DNA of 64,000 nt from Pseudomonas sp. TH15 (GTDB lineage Bacteria > Pseudomonadota > Gammaproteobacteria > Pseudomonadales > Pseudomonadaceae), in the NCBI RefSeq assembly GCF_016651105.1, contig NZ_JAEKEL010000001.1:186001-250000 (forward strand), in the 5' to 3' direction. Shown in pieces: positions 8,931-18,739 of the stretch. Each line of letters starts with the position of its first letter. Within the stretch, counting starts at the first letter, position 1. The notes beneath the pieces are model-generated. The model did no database searches and was not told the origin of the DNA. It was given only the letters and a program-made list of their open reading frames with translations. Made by a program: the position numbers and the translations under genes.

Positions 8931-10076
8931 TCAAACCTGTGCGATCCACTTACGATGGGTATGGATCGACATCAAAACCCCAAACGCTGACAGCAACGTC
9001 ACCAGCGAAGTTCCTCCGTAGCTAATGAACGGCAACGGCACCCCCACAACCGGCAACAGGCCACTGACCATACCGATGTTGACGAAAACGTAAACAAAAA
9101 ACGTCATGGTCAGGCTACCGGCCAGCAATTTGCCGAATAAAGTCTGGGCCTGGGCGGTAATCACCAGGCCGCGACCGATCAACAACAGGTAAATCAGCAA
9201 CAGCGCACAAATGCCCACCAGGCCGAATTCCTCACCCAGTACCGCAATAATGAAGTCCGTGTGGCTTTCCGGCAGGAAGTCCAGGTGCGACTGAGTACCC
9301 AGCAGCCAGCCCTTGCCGAATACGCCGCCGGAACCAATGGCGGCCTTGGACTGAATGATGTTCCAGCCAGTGCCCAGCGGATCGCTTTCCGGGTCGAGGA
9401 AGGTCAGGATTCGCTGCTTCTGGTAGTCGTGCATGATGAAGAACCACATCGCCACCGCCACCGGCACCGCCGCGGCGATCACGCTGAGAATCCAGCGCCA
9501 GCGCAGACCACCCATGAACAGGACGAATGCGCCGCCAGCAAGGATCAGCAGCGAAGTGCCGAGGTCTGGCTGACGCACGATCAGGATGAACGGCAACCCG
9601 ATCAGAAACAGACTGACGCCCACATGCTTGAGTTGTGGCGGCAAAGTACGCTTGGAGAGATACCAGGCGATAGTTGCCGGCATCAGGATCTTCATGAATT
9701 CCGACGGCTGGAAGCGAATCACCCCGGGAATGTTGATCCAGCGCGTGGCGCCCATGGCGTTGTGGCCCATGACGTCCACCACCACCAGCAACAGCACGCC
9801 CAGTACATAACCGATCGGCACCCAACGGGCCATGAACCGCGGTTCGAACTGGGCAATCACGACCATCGACACCAAACCAATGCCGAACGAAGTGGCTTGC
9901 TTGGCCAGCAGGTCCCAGCTCTTGCCACTGGCCGAATACAGCACGAACAGGCTGCCGGCGGCGAGGGTCAGCAGCAGGATCAGCAACGGGCCGTCAATGT
10001 GCATGCGTTGCAGCAGCGTCGCACGGCGACGCATCACGTCCTCGCTGGAGAGGATGCGATCGAAATTACTCTTCAC
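8931..10076 (-). CDS. rodA: Rod-shape peptidoglycan glycosyltransferase RodA
   Basis: RodA is the SEDS-family glycan polymerase of the elongasome and works with PBP2. About ten hydrophobic segments are visible, with family motifs NIPGVIRFQPSEFMKI, RQPDLGTSLLILAGG and the C-terminal PVVGVPLPFISYGGTSLV. The GTG at 10076 gives VKSNFDRILSSEDV and 381 residues, my recollection of the usual Pseudomonas form. It overlaps the mrdA stop by 11 bases. A later ATG at 10034 would also keep the membrane domain. Pairing with mrdA is the rule for this complex. Confidence 0.95.
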   Translation of the reverse strand: MKSNFDRILSSEDVMRRRATLLQRMHIDGPLLILLLTLAAGSLFVLYSASGKSWDLLAKQATSFGIGLVSMVVIAQFEPRFMARWVPIGYVLGVLLLVVVDVMGHNAMGATRWINIPGVIRFQPSEFMKILMPATIAWYLSKRTLPPQLKHVGVSLFLIGLPFILIVRQPDLGTSLLILAGGAFVLFMGGLRWRWILSVIAAAVPVAVAMWFFIMHDYQKQRILTFLDPESDPLGTGWNIIQSKAAIGSGGVFGKGWLLGTQSHLDFLPESHTDFIIAVLGEEFGLVGICALLLIYLLLIGRGLVITAQAQTLFGKLLAGSLTMTFFVYVFVNIGMVSGLLPVVGVPLPFISYGGTSLVTLLSAFGVLMSIHTHRKWIAQV

Positions 10077-11961
10077 GGGCCGTAGCCTCCGCGCTGATAG
10101 GGCCGGCGTATTCCGGTTTGAGTCGGCCATCCTGGTCCAGGAGCCAGGCATCCATCACTTGTCGCACCACGGGCGCCGCGACGCCAGAACCGGACTCGCC
10201 GTTCTCGACCATCACCGACACCACGATTTTCGGGTTATCTGCCGGCGCAAAACCGACGAACAAGGCGTGGTCGCGGTGACGCTCCTGAACCTTGGAGCGG
10301 TCGTACTTCTCGCCCTGCTTGATTGCGACCACCTGGGCCGTACCGCTTTTGCCGGCGATCCGGTATTGCGAACCAATGGCCGCTTTACGGGCGGTACCGC
10401 GAGCACCGTGCATCACTTGCTGCATGCCGTGGTTGACCTTGGTCCAGTCGGACGGGTCGCGCAGGACGATGTCCGGCATCGGGTTCTCATCCTTCGGCCG
10501 CTCGCCCTCGACAGTCTTGGCCAGGTGCGGACGGTTCCATATACCTTTGTTGGCGACCAGCGCCGTGGCCTGGGCCAGTTGCAGCGGCGTGGATTGCATG
10601 TAGCCCTGGCCGATCCCCAGAATCAGGGTTTCGCCCGGGAACCAAGCCTGGCGTCGGGTCGCCCGCTTCCACTCGCGGGACGGCATCAGCCCCGGGGACT
10701 CTTCGAACATGTCCAGCGAGACCTTTTGGCCAATACCGAACTTGCCCAGGTAGGAGGACAACCGGTCGATGCCGAGCTTGTGGGCCAGGTCATAGAAGTA
10801 GGTGTCGTTGGAACGCATGATCGCCGTGTCCAGATCCACGTAGCCGTCGCCGGTACGGTTCCAGTTGCGGTATTTGTGATCGTAGTTGGGCAGCATGTAG
10901 TAGCCGGGGTCGAAGACCCGGGTCGAGGCCGTGACCACGCCCGAATCCAGACCGGCAATCGCCACTGCGGGCTTGATGGTCGAGCCCGGTGGGTACAGGC
11001 CGCGCAGCACGCGGTTGAACAGCGGCCGGTCGAGGGAATCGCGCAACTCGGCGTAAGCCTTGAAACTGATGCCGGTCACGAACAGGTTCGGGTCGAAACT
11101 CGGCTGACTGACCATGGCCAGGACTTCGCCGGTATTGGGGTCCAACGCCACCACGGCACCACGGCGACCACCGAGCGCCGTTTCAGCGGCTTCCTGCAAT
11201 TTGATGTCCAGGCTCAGGACGATGTCCTTGCCGGGAATCGGATCGGTACGCTTGAGTACGCGCAATACGCGGCCCCGAGCGTTGGTCTCGACTTCTTCGT
11301 AACCCACCTGGCCATGCAGCTCGGGCTCGTAAAAGCGCTCGATGCCGGTTTTGCCAATTTGATGAGTACCGCTGTAACCCACCGGGTCCAGAGTTTTGAG
11401 CTCTTTCTCGTTGATCCGCCCCATGTAGCCCACGGAATGCGCAAAGTGCGCGCCCTGCGGGTAATGCCGCACCAACTGCGCGACCACTTCCACACCCGGC
11501 AGCCGGAACTGGTTCACCGCGATCCGGGCGATCTGCTCTTCGGTCAGCTCAAACAGAATTGGCACCGGCTCGAACGGCCGGCGCCCCTGCTTCATGCGCT
11601 TCTCGAAGATCACCCGATCCTCGGGGGTCAGTTCCAGCACCTGGACGATCACGTCGAGCACTTGCTGCCAGTCGCCGGAGCGCTCGCGGGTCATGCTCAG
11701 GCTGAAGCTGGGCCGGTTATCGGCCACCACCACGCCATTACGGTCGTAGATCAACCCGCGAGTCGGCGGAATCGGCTGCACGTGGACGCGGTTGTTTTCC
11801 GACAGGGTCGAGTGGTACTCATATTGGATGACCTGCAGGAAATACAGCCGCGCGATCAACACACAGATCAGCGCCACCACCGCAATTGCCCCGAACACGA
11901 CGCGGCCACGCACCAGACGGGCGTCTTTTTCGTGGTCCTTGATGCGGATCGGCTGGGGCAT
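10066..11961 (-). CDS. mrdA: Penicillin-binding protein 2 (elongasome transpeptidase)
   Basis: PBP2 cross-links new peptidoglycan during elongation. The protein has a short cytoplasmic tail, one membrane helix (VVFGAIAVVALICVLIARLYF), a dimerisation domain starting at PPTRGLIYDRNG and a transpeptidase domain with SxxK in PPGSTIKPAVA, SxN in IMRSNDTYFY and KSGTAQ. The ATG at 11961 (MPQPIRIKDHEKD) gives 631 residues. The open frame extends 17 codons upstream into rlmH but without family similarity. It forms a unit with rodA. Confidence 0.95.
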   Translation of the reverse strand: MPQPIRIKDHEKDARLVRGRVVFGAIAVVALICVLIARLYFLQVIQYEYHSTLSENNRVHVQPIPPTRGLIYDRNGVVVADNRPSFSLSMTRERSGDWQQVLDVIVQVLELTPEDRVIFEKRMKQGRRPFEPVPILFELTEEQIARIAVNQFRLPGVEVVAQLVRHYPQGAHFAHSVGYMGRINEKELKTLDPVGYSGTHQIGKTGIERFYEPELHGQVGYEEVETNARGRVLRVLKRTDPIPGKDIVLSLDIKLQEAAETALGGRRGAVVALDPNTGEVLAMVSQPSFDPNLFVTGISFKAYAELRDSLDRPLFNRVLRGLYPPGSTIKPAVAIAGLDSGVVTASTRVFDPGYYMLPNYDHKYRNWNRTGDGYVDLDTAIMRSNDTYFYDLAHKLGIDRLSSYLGKFGIGQKVSLDMFEESPGLMPSREWKRATRRQAWFPGETLILGIGQGYMQSTPLQLAQATALVANKGIWNRPHLAKTVEGERPKDENPMPDIVLRDPSDWTKVNHGMQQVMHGARGTARKAAIGSQYRIAGKSGTAQVVAIKQGEKYDRSKVQERHRDHALFVGFAPADNPKIVVSVMVENGESGSGVAAPVVRQVMDAWLLDQDGRLKPEYAGPISAEATAREE

Positions 11962-11971
11962 GAGGGCAGAG

Positions 11972-12439
11972 CTACTTGTGGTAAGGGTGGCCGGACAGCA
12001 CTGTCCAGGCACGATACAACTGTTCGCCGATCAGAATCCGCACCAGCGGGTGCGGCAACGTCAACGGCGACAACGACCAGCGCTGATCCGCCCGGGCACA
12101 GACTTCCGGCGCCAGCCCTTCGGGGCCACCGACCATGAAGTTCACCGTGCGAGAGTCCAGCCGCCAGCGATCGAGTTCGACCGCCAGTTGCTCGGTACTC
12201 CAGGGCTTGCCGTGGACTTCGAGGGTGACAATCCGCTCGTTCGGCCCGACCTTGGCCAGCATGGCTTCGCCTTCCTGACGGATGAAGCGCGCCACGTCGG
12301 CGTTCTTGCCACGGGTGTTGAGCGGTATTTCCACCAGTTCCAGCGCCAGCTCGGACGGAAGACGCTTGGCATATTCATGCCAGCCTTCTTCCACCCACTT
12401 GGGCATGCGTGAACCGACGGCGATCAGTCGCAGTCGCAC
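11972..12439 (-). CDS. rlmH: 23S rRNA (pseudouridine-1915 N3) methyltransferase
   Basis: RlmH is a SPOUT-class enzyme that methylates pseudouridine 1915 in helix 69 of 23S rRNA. The 155 residues match the family length. [16 protein letters not shown] begins the protein, the SAM-binding knot shows [14 protein letters not shown], and the end is LSGHPYHK, where the last residues shape the active site. It lies nine bases downstream of rsfS. Confidence 0.95.
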   Translation of the reverse strand: MRLRLIAVGSRMPKWVEEGWHEYAKRLPSELALELVEIPLNTRGKNADVARFIRQEGEAMLAKVGPNERIVTLEVHGKPWSTEQLAVELDRWRLDSRTVNFMVGGPEGLAPEVCARADQRWSLSPLTLPHPLVRILIGEQLYRAWTVLSGHPYHK

Positions 12440-12448
12440 AGCGGTCCC

Positions 12449-12943
12449 TTACTGCTGGTCTTTGTTGAGCTTGATGAAATGCTCGTGGGTGTTTTCCGGG
12501 CTGTGGTGAGCCGCGTTCAGAGCACGGCTCTGTTCGGCGCCGGACCACAGACGCTCCAGGTCGTAAAACTGGCGAGCCGAAGCGGTCATCATGTGCACGA
12601 TGACGTCGTCCATATCCAGCAGAACCCAGTCGCTGTCGCCCTTGCCTTCTTCACCCAGTGGCTTGACGCCCAGGGCTTTGACCGCTTCGCGGACCTTGTC
12701 CAGCATCGCGCCGATCTGGCGGTTGGAGGTACCGGTGGCGATGATCATGTAGTCAGTGATGCTCTGCTTTTCACGAACGTCGATGACCTGGATGTCCTGG
12801 CCTTTAACGTCTTCCAGGGCTGCTACGGCAACCTTGACCAGCTCATCACCCTTCAGGGGCTCGGTGGTGAGAACCGGCTCAGGCAGCGGGGCGCTCTTGA
12901 ACGTGCCTTTGCGCTTTACTTTAGTTACGTCTTTGTTCGTCAT
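12449..12943 (-). CDS. rsfS: Ribosome silencing factor
   Basis: RsfS binds ribosomal protein uL14 and blocks subunit joining in starving cells. The core domain is clear: VAALEDVKGQDIQVIDV, SITDYMIIATGTSNRQI and SDWVLLDMDDVIVHMM, followed by ARQFYDLERLW. The protein is 164 residues, longer than the ~105-residue E. coli form because of an N-terminal basic stretch (MTNKDVTKVKRKGTFKS) and a C-terminal tail. A later start is conceivable, but the ATG at 12943 is the only one upstream of the domain. rlmH follows, so two ribosome-related genes are paired. Confidence 0.93.
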   Translation of the reverse strand: MTNKDVTKVKRKGTFKSAPLPEPVLTTEPLKGDELVKVAVAALEDVKGQDIQVIDVREKQSITDYMIIATGTSNRQIGAMLDKVREAVKALGVKPLGEEGKGDSDWVLLDMDDVIVHMMTASARQFYDLERLWSGAEQSRALNAAHHSPENTHEHFIKLNKDQQ

Positions 12944-13017
12944 ATAAAACTCGTTTTGCTCGTATGTTCGGGCGTTTCAATACACGTCATTTCGTGCCTT
13001 GAAACATGCCCTTTTTT

Positions 13018-13707
13018 TCAGTTCGACGCACGGTAGAGACCGTGCGCATCGATGTAGGCCAGGACCGCGTCGGGCACCAGGAAACGTACCGACTTACCGC
13101 TGGCCAGCAGTTGACGGATCTGGGTGGCGGATACCGCGAGCGGTGTCTGCCAGACGAATGCAATCTGTCCGCTCGGCCCTTTTAGGGCCAGCGGGTCGCT
13201 CACCGAGCGTGCCGCCAACAGATTGCGCAAGGCATCCGGCGGTTCGCTGTCGGCATCCGGGCGTTGCAGCACCAGGATGTGGCAATGCTGGAGCAACTCT
13301 TCCCAGCGGTGCCAAGTGGGCAGGCCGCAAAATGCGTCCCAGCCCAAAAGTAGAAAAACCTGGGTCTCAGCGGCCATTTCGGCGCGCATCAATTCCAGGG
13401 TATCGATAGTGTAGGACGGTTTGTCCCGCTGCAATTCACGGGCGTCCACCACCAACGGTGCCACACCGGCCACCGCGCACTCGACCATCGCCAGACGGTC
13501 CTGCGCCGACACCTGTGGCGTGTCCCGATGCGGCGGTCTGGCACTGGGTGTCAGACGCAGTTCATCGAGGCCCAACGATTCGGCGACTTCCAGTGCACCG
13601 CGCAAATGGCCGATGTGCACCGGGTCGAAGGTTCCGCCCAGCACGCCAATGCGTCGAGGCTCAGCCTCGCCGGCAGTGACCGGGGCTGACGGGTCGAGAT
13701 CGCCCAA
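13018..13707 (-). CDS. nadD: Nicotinate-nucleotide adenylyltransferase
   Basis: NadD makes deaminoNAD from nicotinate mononucleotide and ATP in NAD synthesis. The nucleotidyltransferase signature [13 protein letters not shown] is present, then RPPHRDTP, and ISATQIR-like residues near the end ([13 protein letters not shown]). No ATG precedes the signature. The best start is the TTG at 13707, directly after the proA stop, giving a 19-residue leader before RRIGVLGG. The start is therefore uncertain, though the function is not. Confidence 0.93.
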   Translation of the reverse strand: MGDLDPSAPVTAGEAEPRRIGVLGGTFDPVHIGHLRGALEVAESLGLDELRLTPSARPPHRDTPQVSAQDRLAMVECAVAGVAPLVVDARELQRDKPSYTIDTLELMRAEMAAETQVFLLLGWDAFCGLPTWHRWEELLQHCHILVLQRPDADSEPPDALRNLLAARSVSDPLALKGPSGQIAFVWQTPLAVSATQIRQLLASGKSVRFLVPDAVLAYIDAHGLYRASN

Positions 13708-13708
13708 G

Positions 13709-14980
13709 TCAGACCGACTCCTGTCCGCGCAACTGGCCGTCGCCGACCACGATGTACTTCTCGCAGGTCAGACCTTCGAGGCCCACCGGGCCGCGGGCGT
13801 GCAGCTTATCAGTAGAAATGCCAATCTCGGCACCCAATCCGTATTCAAAGCCATCGGCGAAGCAGGTCGGCGTGTTGATCATCACCGACGACGAGTCGAC
13901 TTCAGCCACGAAACGCCGGGTGTCAGCGAGGTTTTCACTGACGATCGAATCGGTGTGGTGAGAGCCGTACTTGTTGATGTGCTCGATGGCCTGATCCAAA
14001 CCGTCGACCACGCGGATCGACAGAATCGGCGCCAGGTACTCGGTGTTCCAGTCGTCTTCAGTCGCGGCAACGGCCTCGATGATCGACCGGGTGCGTTCGC
14101 AACCGCGCAGTTCAACGCCTTTTTCGCGGAACTGTGCAGCCATCGACGGCAGGAAATCTTTGGCAACGCTTTGATCAACCAGCAAGGTTTCCATCGCGCC
14201 GCAGATGCCATAGCGGTAAGTCTTGGCATTGAAGGCGATGCGCTGGGCTTTCGGCAGGTCGGCGTGGGCACTGACGTAGACGTGGCAGATGCCGTCCAGA
14301 TGTTTGATCACCGGCACACGAGCATCGCGGCTAACCCGTTCGATCAAGCCTTTGCCGCCGCGCGGCACGATCACGTCAACGTATTCAGGCATGGTGATCA
14401 GTGCGCCAACGGCTGCACGGTCAGTGGTTTCGACCACTTGCACCACGGCGGCTGGCAGATCGGCCTCGGCCAGGCCGCGCTGGATGCAGGCGGCAATGGC
14501 ACGGTTGGAATGAATCGCTTCGGAACCGCCACGCAGGATGGTCGCGTTGCCGGACTTCAGGCACAGGCTGGCGGCATCGATGGTCACGTTCGGGCGGGAC
14601 TCGTAGATGATCCCGATCACGCCCAGCGGCACACGCATCTTGCCGACCTGGATACCGGACGGGCGAAAGCTCATGTCGCGGATCGCGCCGACCGGGTCCG
14701 GCAGCGCCGCGACCTGGCGCAGGCCAATGATCATGCCGTCGATCCGTGCCGGGGTCAGCGCCAGGCGTTCCAGCAAGGCAGGCTCAAGACCGTTGGCGCG
14801 ACCTGCGGCCAAATCCAGCTCATTGGCCGCCGTCAGCTCGCCGCGTGCAGCATCCAGCGCATTGGCAGCAGCCTGCAAGGCGCGGTTTTTCTGCGCAGTG
14901 CTGGCACGGCCGATGATGCGCGACGCTTCACGGGCAGCGCGACCCAGGCGGGTCATGTAGTCGAGGACGGACTCAGTCAT
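13709..14980 (-). CDS. proA: Gamma-glutamyl phosphate reductase
   Basis: ProA reduces gamma-glutamyl phosphate to glutamate semialdehyde, the second step of proline synthesis. The 423 residues belong to the aldehyde-dehydrogenase fold. [20 protein letters not shown] binds NADPH, the catalytic cysteine is in [14 protein letters not shown], and the C-terminal [20 protein letters not shown] is typical. The ATG at 14980 is followed by [12 protein letters not shown]. It is the first gene of the minus-strand run that continues to lipA. The 188-base gap to mpg must hold divergent promoters. Confidence 0.96.
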   Translation of the reverse strand: MTESVLDYMTRLGRAAREASRIIGRASTAQKNRALQAAANALDAARGELTAANELDLAAGRANGLEPALLERLALTPARIDGMIIGLRQVAALPDPVGAIRDMSFRPSGIQVGKMRVPLGVIGIIYESRPNVTIDAASLCLKSGNATILRGGSEAIHSNRAIAACIQRGLAEADLPAAVVQVVETTDRAAVGALITMPEYVDVIVPRGGKGLIERVSRDARVPVIKHLDGICHVYVSAHADLPKAQRIAFNAKTYRYGICGAMETLLVDQSVAKDFLPSMAAQFREKGVELRGCERTRSIIEAVAATEDDWNTEYLAPILSIRVVDGLDQAIEHINKYGSHHTDSIVSENLADTRRFVAEVDSSSVMINTPTCFADGFEYGLGAEIGISTDKLHARGPVGLEGLTCEKYIVVGDGQLRGQESV

Positions 14981-15168
14981 GGTCAGGAGTGGTCTTTGCT
15001 GGATTTTGGAAAAGAGTAAAGCGGCAGATTATAGCTGTCGCGTCTCTGGACTAACAGCGGTGACGGGCGGATGGTCGAAATGGAGGGCAATTTGCCGACG
15101 TTCAGCCGTGATTAAGCTGCAAATTGTTATCATCGCGACTCAATCAGCCCTGATAAACGCCGTTCATC

Positions 15169-15864
15169 ATGTCCAACCTGACTGTTCGCGCCGCCCTTTC
15201 AGCCCTGCCTACGGCGCTCCCGGACGGGTTTTTCGACCGTGACGCGCAAACTCTGGCCCGGGATTTACTCGGTAAAGTCATCCGTCATCGTGTCGGCGAC
15301 CTGTGGCTCAGCGCCCGGATCATCGAGACTGAAGCGTATTACTGCGAAGAAAAAGGCAGTCACGCCTCCCTTGGCTACACAGAAAAGCGTAAGGCTTTGT
15401 TTCTGGATGGCGGCCACATCTATATGTATTACGCCCGGGGCGGCGATTCGCTGAACTTCAGCGCCCAAGGGCCGGGCAATGCGGTGCTGATCAAATCCGC
15501 TTATCCGTGGGTCGATGAATTGAGCGGGCCAGCGAGTCTGGCGCAGATGCTGGTGAACAATCCCGACGCTCAAGGCCGCCCTCGCCCCTCGCAAAAACTC
15601 TGCGCCGGGCAAACATTGCTGTGCAAGTCCCTGGGTTTGAAGGTGCCGGCCTGGGACGCCAAGCGCTTTGATCATGAAGTGCTGCTGGTGCAAGACGTCG
15701 GCCCGGTCCCCGCCCATATCATTCAAACCACTCGCCTGGGCATTCCCCACGGACGTGACGAACATCTGATGTACCGCTTCGTTGATGCGGCTTATGCGCC
15801 GTATTGCACGCGGAACCCGCTGCGACGGGGACAGGTCGAAGGTCGCGATTATTTTTTGTTGTGA
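15169..15864 (+). CDS. mpg: DNA-3-methyladenine glycosylase (AAG/MPG family)
   Basis: The 231-residue protein removes alkylated purines in base-excision repair. Family landmarks are LARDLLGKVIRHR, the catalytic glutamate region ARIIETEAYYCEEKGSHA, DGGHIYMYYARGGD with the intercalating aromatic segment, and SGPASLAQMLVNN. The length is usual for bacterial AAG homologues. The ATG at 15169 is the first in frame. Transcription is divergent from proA, and a REP palindrome follows the stop. Confidence 0.92.
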   Translation: MSNLTVRAALSALPTALPDGFFDRDAQTLARDLLGKVIRHRVGDLWLSARIIETEAYYCEEKGSHASLGYTEKRKALFLDGGHIYMYYARGGDSLNFSAQGPGNAVLIKSAYPWVDELSGPASLAQMLVNNPDAQGRPRPSQKLCAGQTLLCKSLGLKVPAWDAKRFDHEVLLVQDVGPVPAHIIQTTRLGIPHGRDEHLMYRFVDAAYAPYCTRNPLRRGQVEGRDYFLL

Positions 15865-15873
15865 ACACAATCT

Positions 15874-15979
15874 CCCTGTAGGAGCCGCCGAAGGCTGCGA
15901 TCTTTTGATTTTGATCTTTTCAATACCGCAGAAAATCAAGATCAAAAAGATCGCAGCCTTCGGCAGCTCCTACGCAGGG
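15874..15979. repeat. REP-type palindrome
   Basis: Outer arms around 15874-15907 and 15945-15979 share the GCAGCCTTCGGCAG core with the repeats at 559, 17342 and 33454. It fills most of the space between mpg and the DedA-PAP2 gene. Confidence 0.78.
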
Positions 15980-16006
15980 GGCAATTTGTAAAGTGGAGTT
16001 GTAGGT

Positions 16007-17323
16007 ATGGGCCCATGGCTCGATAGCATCACCGGTTGGTTGACGGTCAATCCGCAGTGGCTGGCCGCCGCGGTGTTCATAGTGGCCTGCGTGGAATGCC
16101 TGGCGATTGCCGGGCTGATCGTGCCCGGTACCGTTTTGCTGTTTGCCATCGCGGTGCTGGCCGGCAGCGGCGCGCTGCCGCTCGGCGAAACACTATTGCT
16201 GGGTTTTCTCGGTGGTTTGTTCGGTGACATGGTTTCGTACTTTCTTGGGCGACATTTCCACCAGAACATTCGCCGCCTGCCGGGCTTGCGTCATCACCCG
16301 GAATGGATCGCCGGGGCCGAGTCTTATTTCCAGCGGTATGGCATCGCCAGCTTGTTAGTCGGGCGCTTCATCGGGCCGTTGCGGCCAATGCTGCCGATGG
16401 TCGCCGGGATGTTCGACATGCCCTTCCCGCGCTTTATCGCCGTCAGCCTGCTGGCCGCTGCGGGATGGAGCGTTGCCTACCTGCTGCCCGGCTGGGCCAC
16501 AGGCGCGGCGATTCGCCTGCCATTACCGGAAGGCTTCTGGCCAGAAGCGGGGATCGTCGCCGGCAGCATTGCGGTCATGATCGGCTTGAGTGTCACCAGT
16601 AGCCTGCGTCGCCATCGCCACGCCAGCGCCTTCATTGCCAGCCTGGGCCTGGTGATTCTGCTCGGGCTGTTTTTCGGCTACCCGCACCTGAGCGCGCTCG
16701 ATCAAGGCTTGATGACTCTGGTGCAAGAACACCGCAGCCCGATGATGGATGAGGTGGCCGTCATCTTCACGCTGCTCGGCGAGTTCCGAAATATGCTGGT
16801 GTTCAGCGCCCTGCTGACCGGCCTGCTGTTGCTGACACGGCAATGGCGTCAGGCGATTTTCGTTGGCGGCGCACTGTTGTGTACGGCGATTGGCAACACC
16901 GTGACCAAGCACTTTTTCGCCCGCCTGCGCCCGGAAGTGCTGACCGATCCACTGACCAGTTACAGCATGCCCAGCGGCCACGCCTCCGGCTCCTTCGCGT
17001 TGTTTCTGGCGCTCGGAGTTCTGGCTGGACGCGGACAACCACCACGAATGCGCCTGACCTGGCTGTTGCTGGGCTGCATGCCGGCGCTGGCAATTGCTAT
17101 GTCGCGGGTGTACCTGGGCGCGCATTGGCCGACCGATGTACTGGCCGGCGCAATGCTGGCGGCGTGTGTCTGTGCGGCAAGCCTGTGGCTGAGTCAACGC
17201 CAGACACCACTCAACCCAATGCCACCTAAAGTCTGGTGGCTGGTGTTGCCGTCGATGCTGGCGTTGTTTGCGTTCTTTGCTTTACGGCATTTGCCGCATG
17301 CGATGTTGCGGTATGCCTATTAA
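16007..17323 (+). CDS. Fused DedA-family / PAP2 phosphatase membrane protein
   Basis: The 438-residue protein joins two membrane domains. Residues ~1-200 are DedA-like, with GLIVPGTVLLFAIAVLAGSG and VGRFIGPLRPMLPMVAG, the family of undecaprenyl-phosphate and lipid translocases. Residues ~215-410 are a PAP2 lipid phosphatase with all three motifs: KHFFARLRP, PSGHAS and SRVYLGAHWPTD. The fusion suggests dephosphorylation of a lipid pyrophosphate carrier on one face and flipping of the product, but the substrate is inferred only. REP palindromes stand on both sides. Confidence 0.88.
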   Translation: MGPWLDSITGWLTVNPQWLAAAVFIVACVECLAIAGLIVPGTVLLFAIAVLAGSGALPLGETLLLGFLGGLFGDMVSYFLGRHFHQNIRRLPGLRHHPEWIAGAESYFQRYGIASLLVGRFIGPLRPMLPMVAGMFDMPFPRFIAVSLLAAAGWSVAYLLPGWATGAAIRLPLPEGFWPEAGIVAGSIAVMIGLSVTSSLRRHRHASAFIASLGLVILLGLFFGYPHLSALDQGLMTLVQEHRSPMMDEVAVIFTLLGEFRNMLVFSALLTGLLLLTRQWRQAIFVGGALLCTAIGNTVTKHFFARLRPEVLTDPLTSYSMPSGHASGSFALFLALGVLAGRGQPPRMRLTWLLLGCMPALAIAMSRVYLGAHWPTDVLAGAMLAACVCAASLWLSQRQTPLNPMPPKVWWLVLPSMLALFAFFALRHLPHAMLRYAY

Positions 17324-17341
17324 CGCGAGCCTTTAAAGATC

Positions 17342-17416
17342 AAAAGATCGCAGCCTTCGGCAGCTCCTTGGGGAACACATATCCCGTGTAGGAGCTGCCG
17401 CAGGCTGCGATCTTTT
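17342..17416. repeat. REP-type palindrome between convergent genes
   Basis: AAAAGATCGCAGCC at the left and its complement ending CTGCGATCTTTT at the right. It may end both the DedA-PAP2 gene and the LON-domain gene. The right arm ends in a short T-run. Confidence 0.8.
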
Positions 17417-17421
17417 AGGGC

Positions 17422-18018
17422 TCAAGCAAACAGTTCGCCCTGCAACTCATCCAGCAACGCCTGAATCGCATCCAGCCGTTGCTGCGGGTCATCGAGTTGC
17501 AGCAGGTCAATCTTGTCCACTTCCGCAAACGGCAGCAGATACGCCAATTGATTGGCCAGTGACTGTTGCCCGGTTGCTTCAGTGCCCATGTTCAGCGCCT
17601 CGACCATCGGGTGTTCGGCCAAGGCCTTGAGCAGCGCAACCAGGTCAGCGTCTTCATCCTGCAACGGTTGCTCAGGTTCGTCTTCCAGCCACTCGACGTC
17701 GGCGACAGTCAGGTGATCGCGCTGGATCTCGGTGTGCAGGACATTGAAACGCCGGCCACCCTGCACCCGAATCCCCAACAGGCCGTTGTCCTGCTGTTTG
17801 AAGTCGGTGATCAATGCTTCACAGCCCACCAGCGCATAACCCGCCGGGGCGATACCGACTTCTTCGCCGTCCAGGATGCACACCACACCGAAGCCGCCGC
17901 CTTGTTTCATGCAGCGGCTGATCATGTCCAGGTAGCGCGCCTCGAAGATCTGCAAATCGAGGATGCAACCTGGGAACAGCACCGTGTTCAGCGGGAAAAG
18001 CGGCAGACTCATAGACAT
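17422..18018 (-). CDS. LON substrate-binding-domain protein
   Basis: The 198-residue protein consists of the LON N-terminal domain alone: LPLFPLNTVLFPGCILDLQIFE and RYLDMISRCMKQGGGFGVV. The ATPase and protease parts of Lon are absent, as in other stand-alone LON proteins. These are thought to bind unfolded or specific proteins, but the partner here is unknown. Two in-frame ATGs (18018 and 18012) are possible. It ends the cidA-lrgB-LON run on the minus strand, with lrgB ending five bases upstream. Confidence 0.88.
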   Translation of the reverse strand: MSMSLPLFPLNTVLFPGCILDLQIFEARYLDMISRCMKQGGGFGVVCILDGEEVGIAPAGYALVGCEALITDFKQQDNGLLGIRVQGGRRFNVLHTEIQRDHLTVADVEWLEDEPEQPLQDEDADLVALLKALAEHPMVEALNMGTEATGQQSLANQLAYLLPFAEVDKIDLLQLDDPQQRLDAIQALLDELQGELFA

Positions 18019-18022
18019 TTCC

Positions 18023-18739
18023 TTACACCACCATCGACACCGCCAACGGCAGGAACACCGCCGTGGCCACGCCCATCAGACTCATCGCCAGCGCCGCGAA
18101 GGCACCGCATTCTTCACTTTCCTGCAAGGCCACCGAAGTGCCGACCGCGTGGGCGGTCATGCCCAGGGCCATGCCGCGAGCCTCAGGGCTATGGACACCG
18201 AGCCGGGTCAAAAGACTCGGGCCGAAAATCGCACCGATCACGCCGGTAATCAACACGAACACCGCTGCCAGTGCCGCGACACCACCAATCTGCTCGGCCA
18301 CCAGCATCGCAATCGGCGAGGTCACGGATTTCGGTGCCATGGTCATCAGGATCATATGTTCGGCACCAAACCACCAGCCCAGCAACACACCCATGCCCGT
18401 GGCGACCACGCCACCTATCACCAGCGTAGTAAAAATCGGCCAGAACAACTGCCGAATCCGTCGCAGGTTCAAGTACAGCGGCACCGCCAACGCAACCGTG
18501 GCAGGGCCGAGCAGGATGCTGAGAATCTCGGTGCTCTTACGGTACTCGGCGTAGGTCAGGCCGCAGCCCACCAGCACGCCGATCACCAGCACCATCGAGA
18601 CCAATACCGGTTGCAGGAAGATCCAGCGGGTTTTCTCGAACGCCGCGAGCACCAGTTGATAAGCGCCCAGCGTAATGCCGATGCCAAACAGCGGATGGTG
18701 AATCACCGAATCCAGTGCACCTTGCCAATCGAGGATCAT
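18023..18739 (-). CDS. LrgB/CidB family membrane protein
   Basis: The 238-residue protein has about seven hydrophobic segments and the family signature MTMAPKSVTSPIAMLVAEQIGG, with GMTAHAVGTSVALQ near the end. LrgB/CidB proteins work with LrgA/CidA holin-like partners, affecting murein hydrolase activity, and some transport pyruvate or glycolate. The ATG at 18739 (MILDWQGALDSV) overlaps the upstream gene as ATGA. A longer open frame to 19174 is only the opposite-frame shadow of that gene. Confidence 0.9.
   Translation of the reverse strand: MILDWQGALDSVIHHPLFGIGITLGAYQLVLAAFEKTRWIFLQPVLVSMVLVIGVLVGCGLTYAEYRKSTEILSILLGPATVALAVPLYLNLRRIRQLFWPIFTTLVIGGVVATGMGVLLGWWFGAEHMILMTMAPKSVTSPIAMLVAEQIGGVAALAAVFVLITGVIGAIFGPSLLTRLGVHSPEARGMALGMTAHAVGTSVALQESEECGAFAALAMSLMGVATAVFLPLAVSMVV

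Noticed and set aside
10000..12138. 768-residue plus-strand open frame over mrdA
   Set aside because: Antisense shadow of PBP2 and RodA, which carry all catalytic motifs; no domain in the plus frame.
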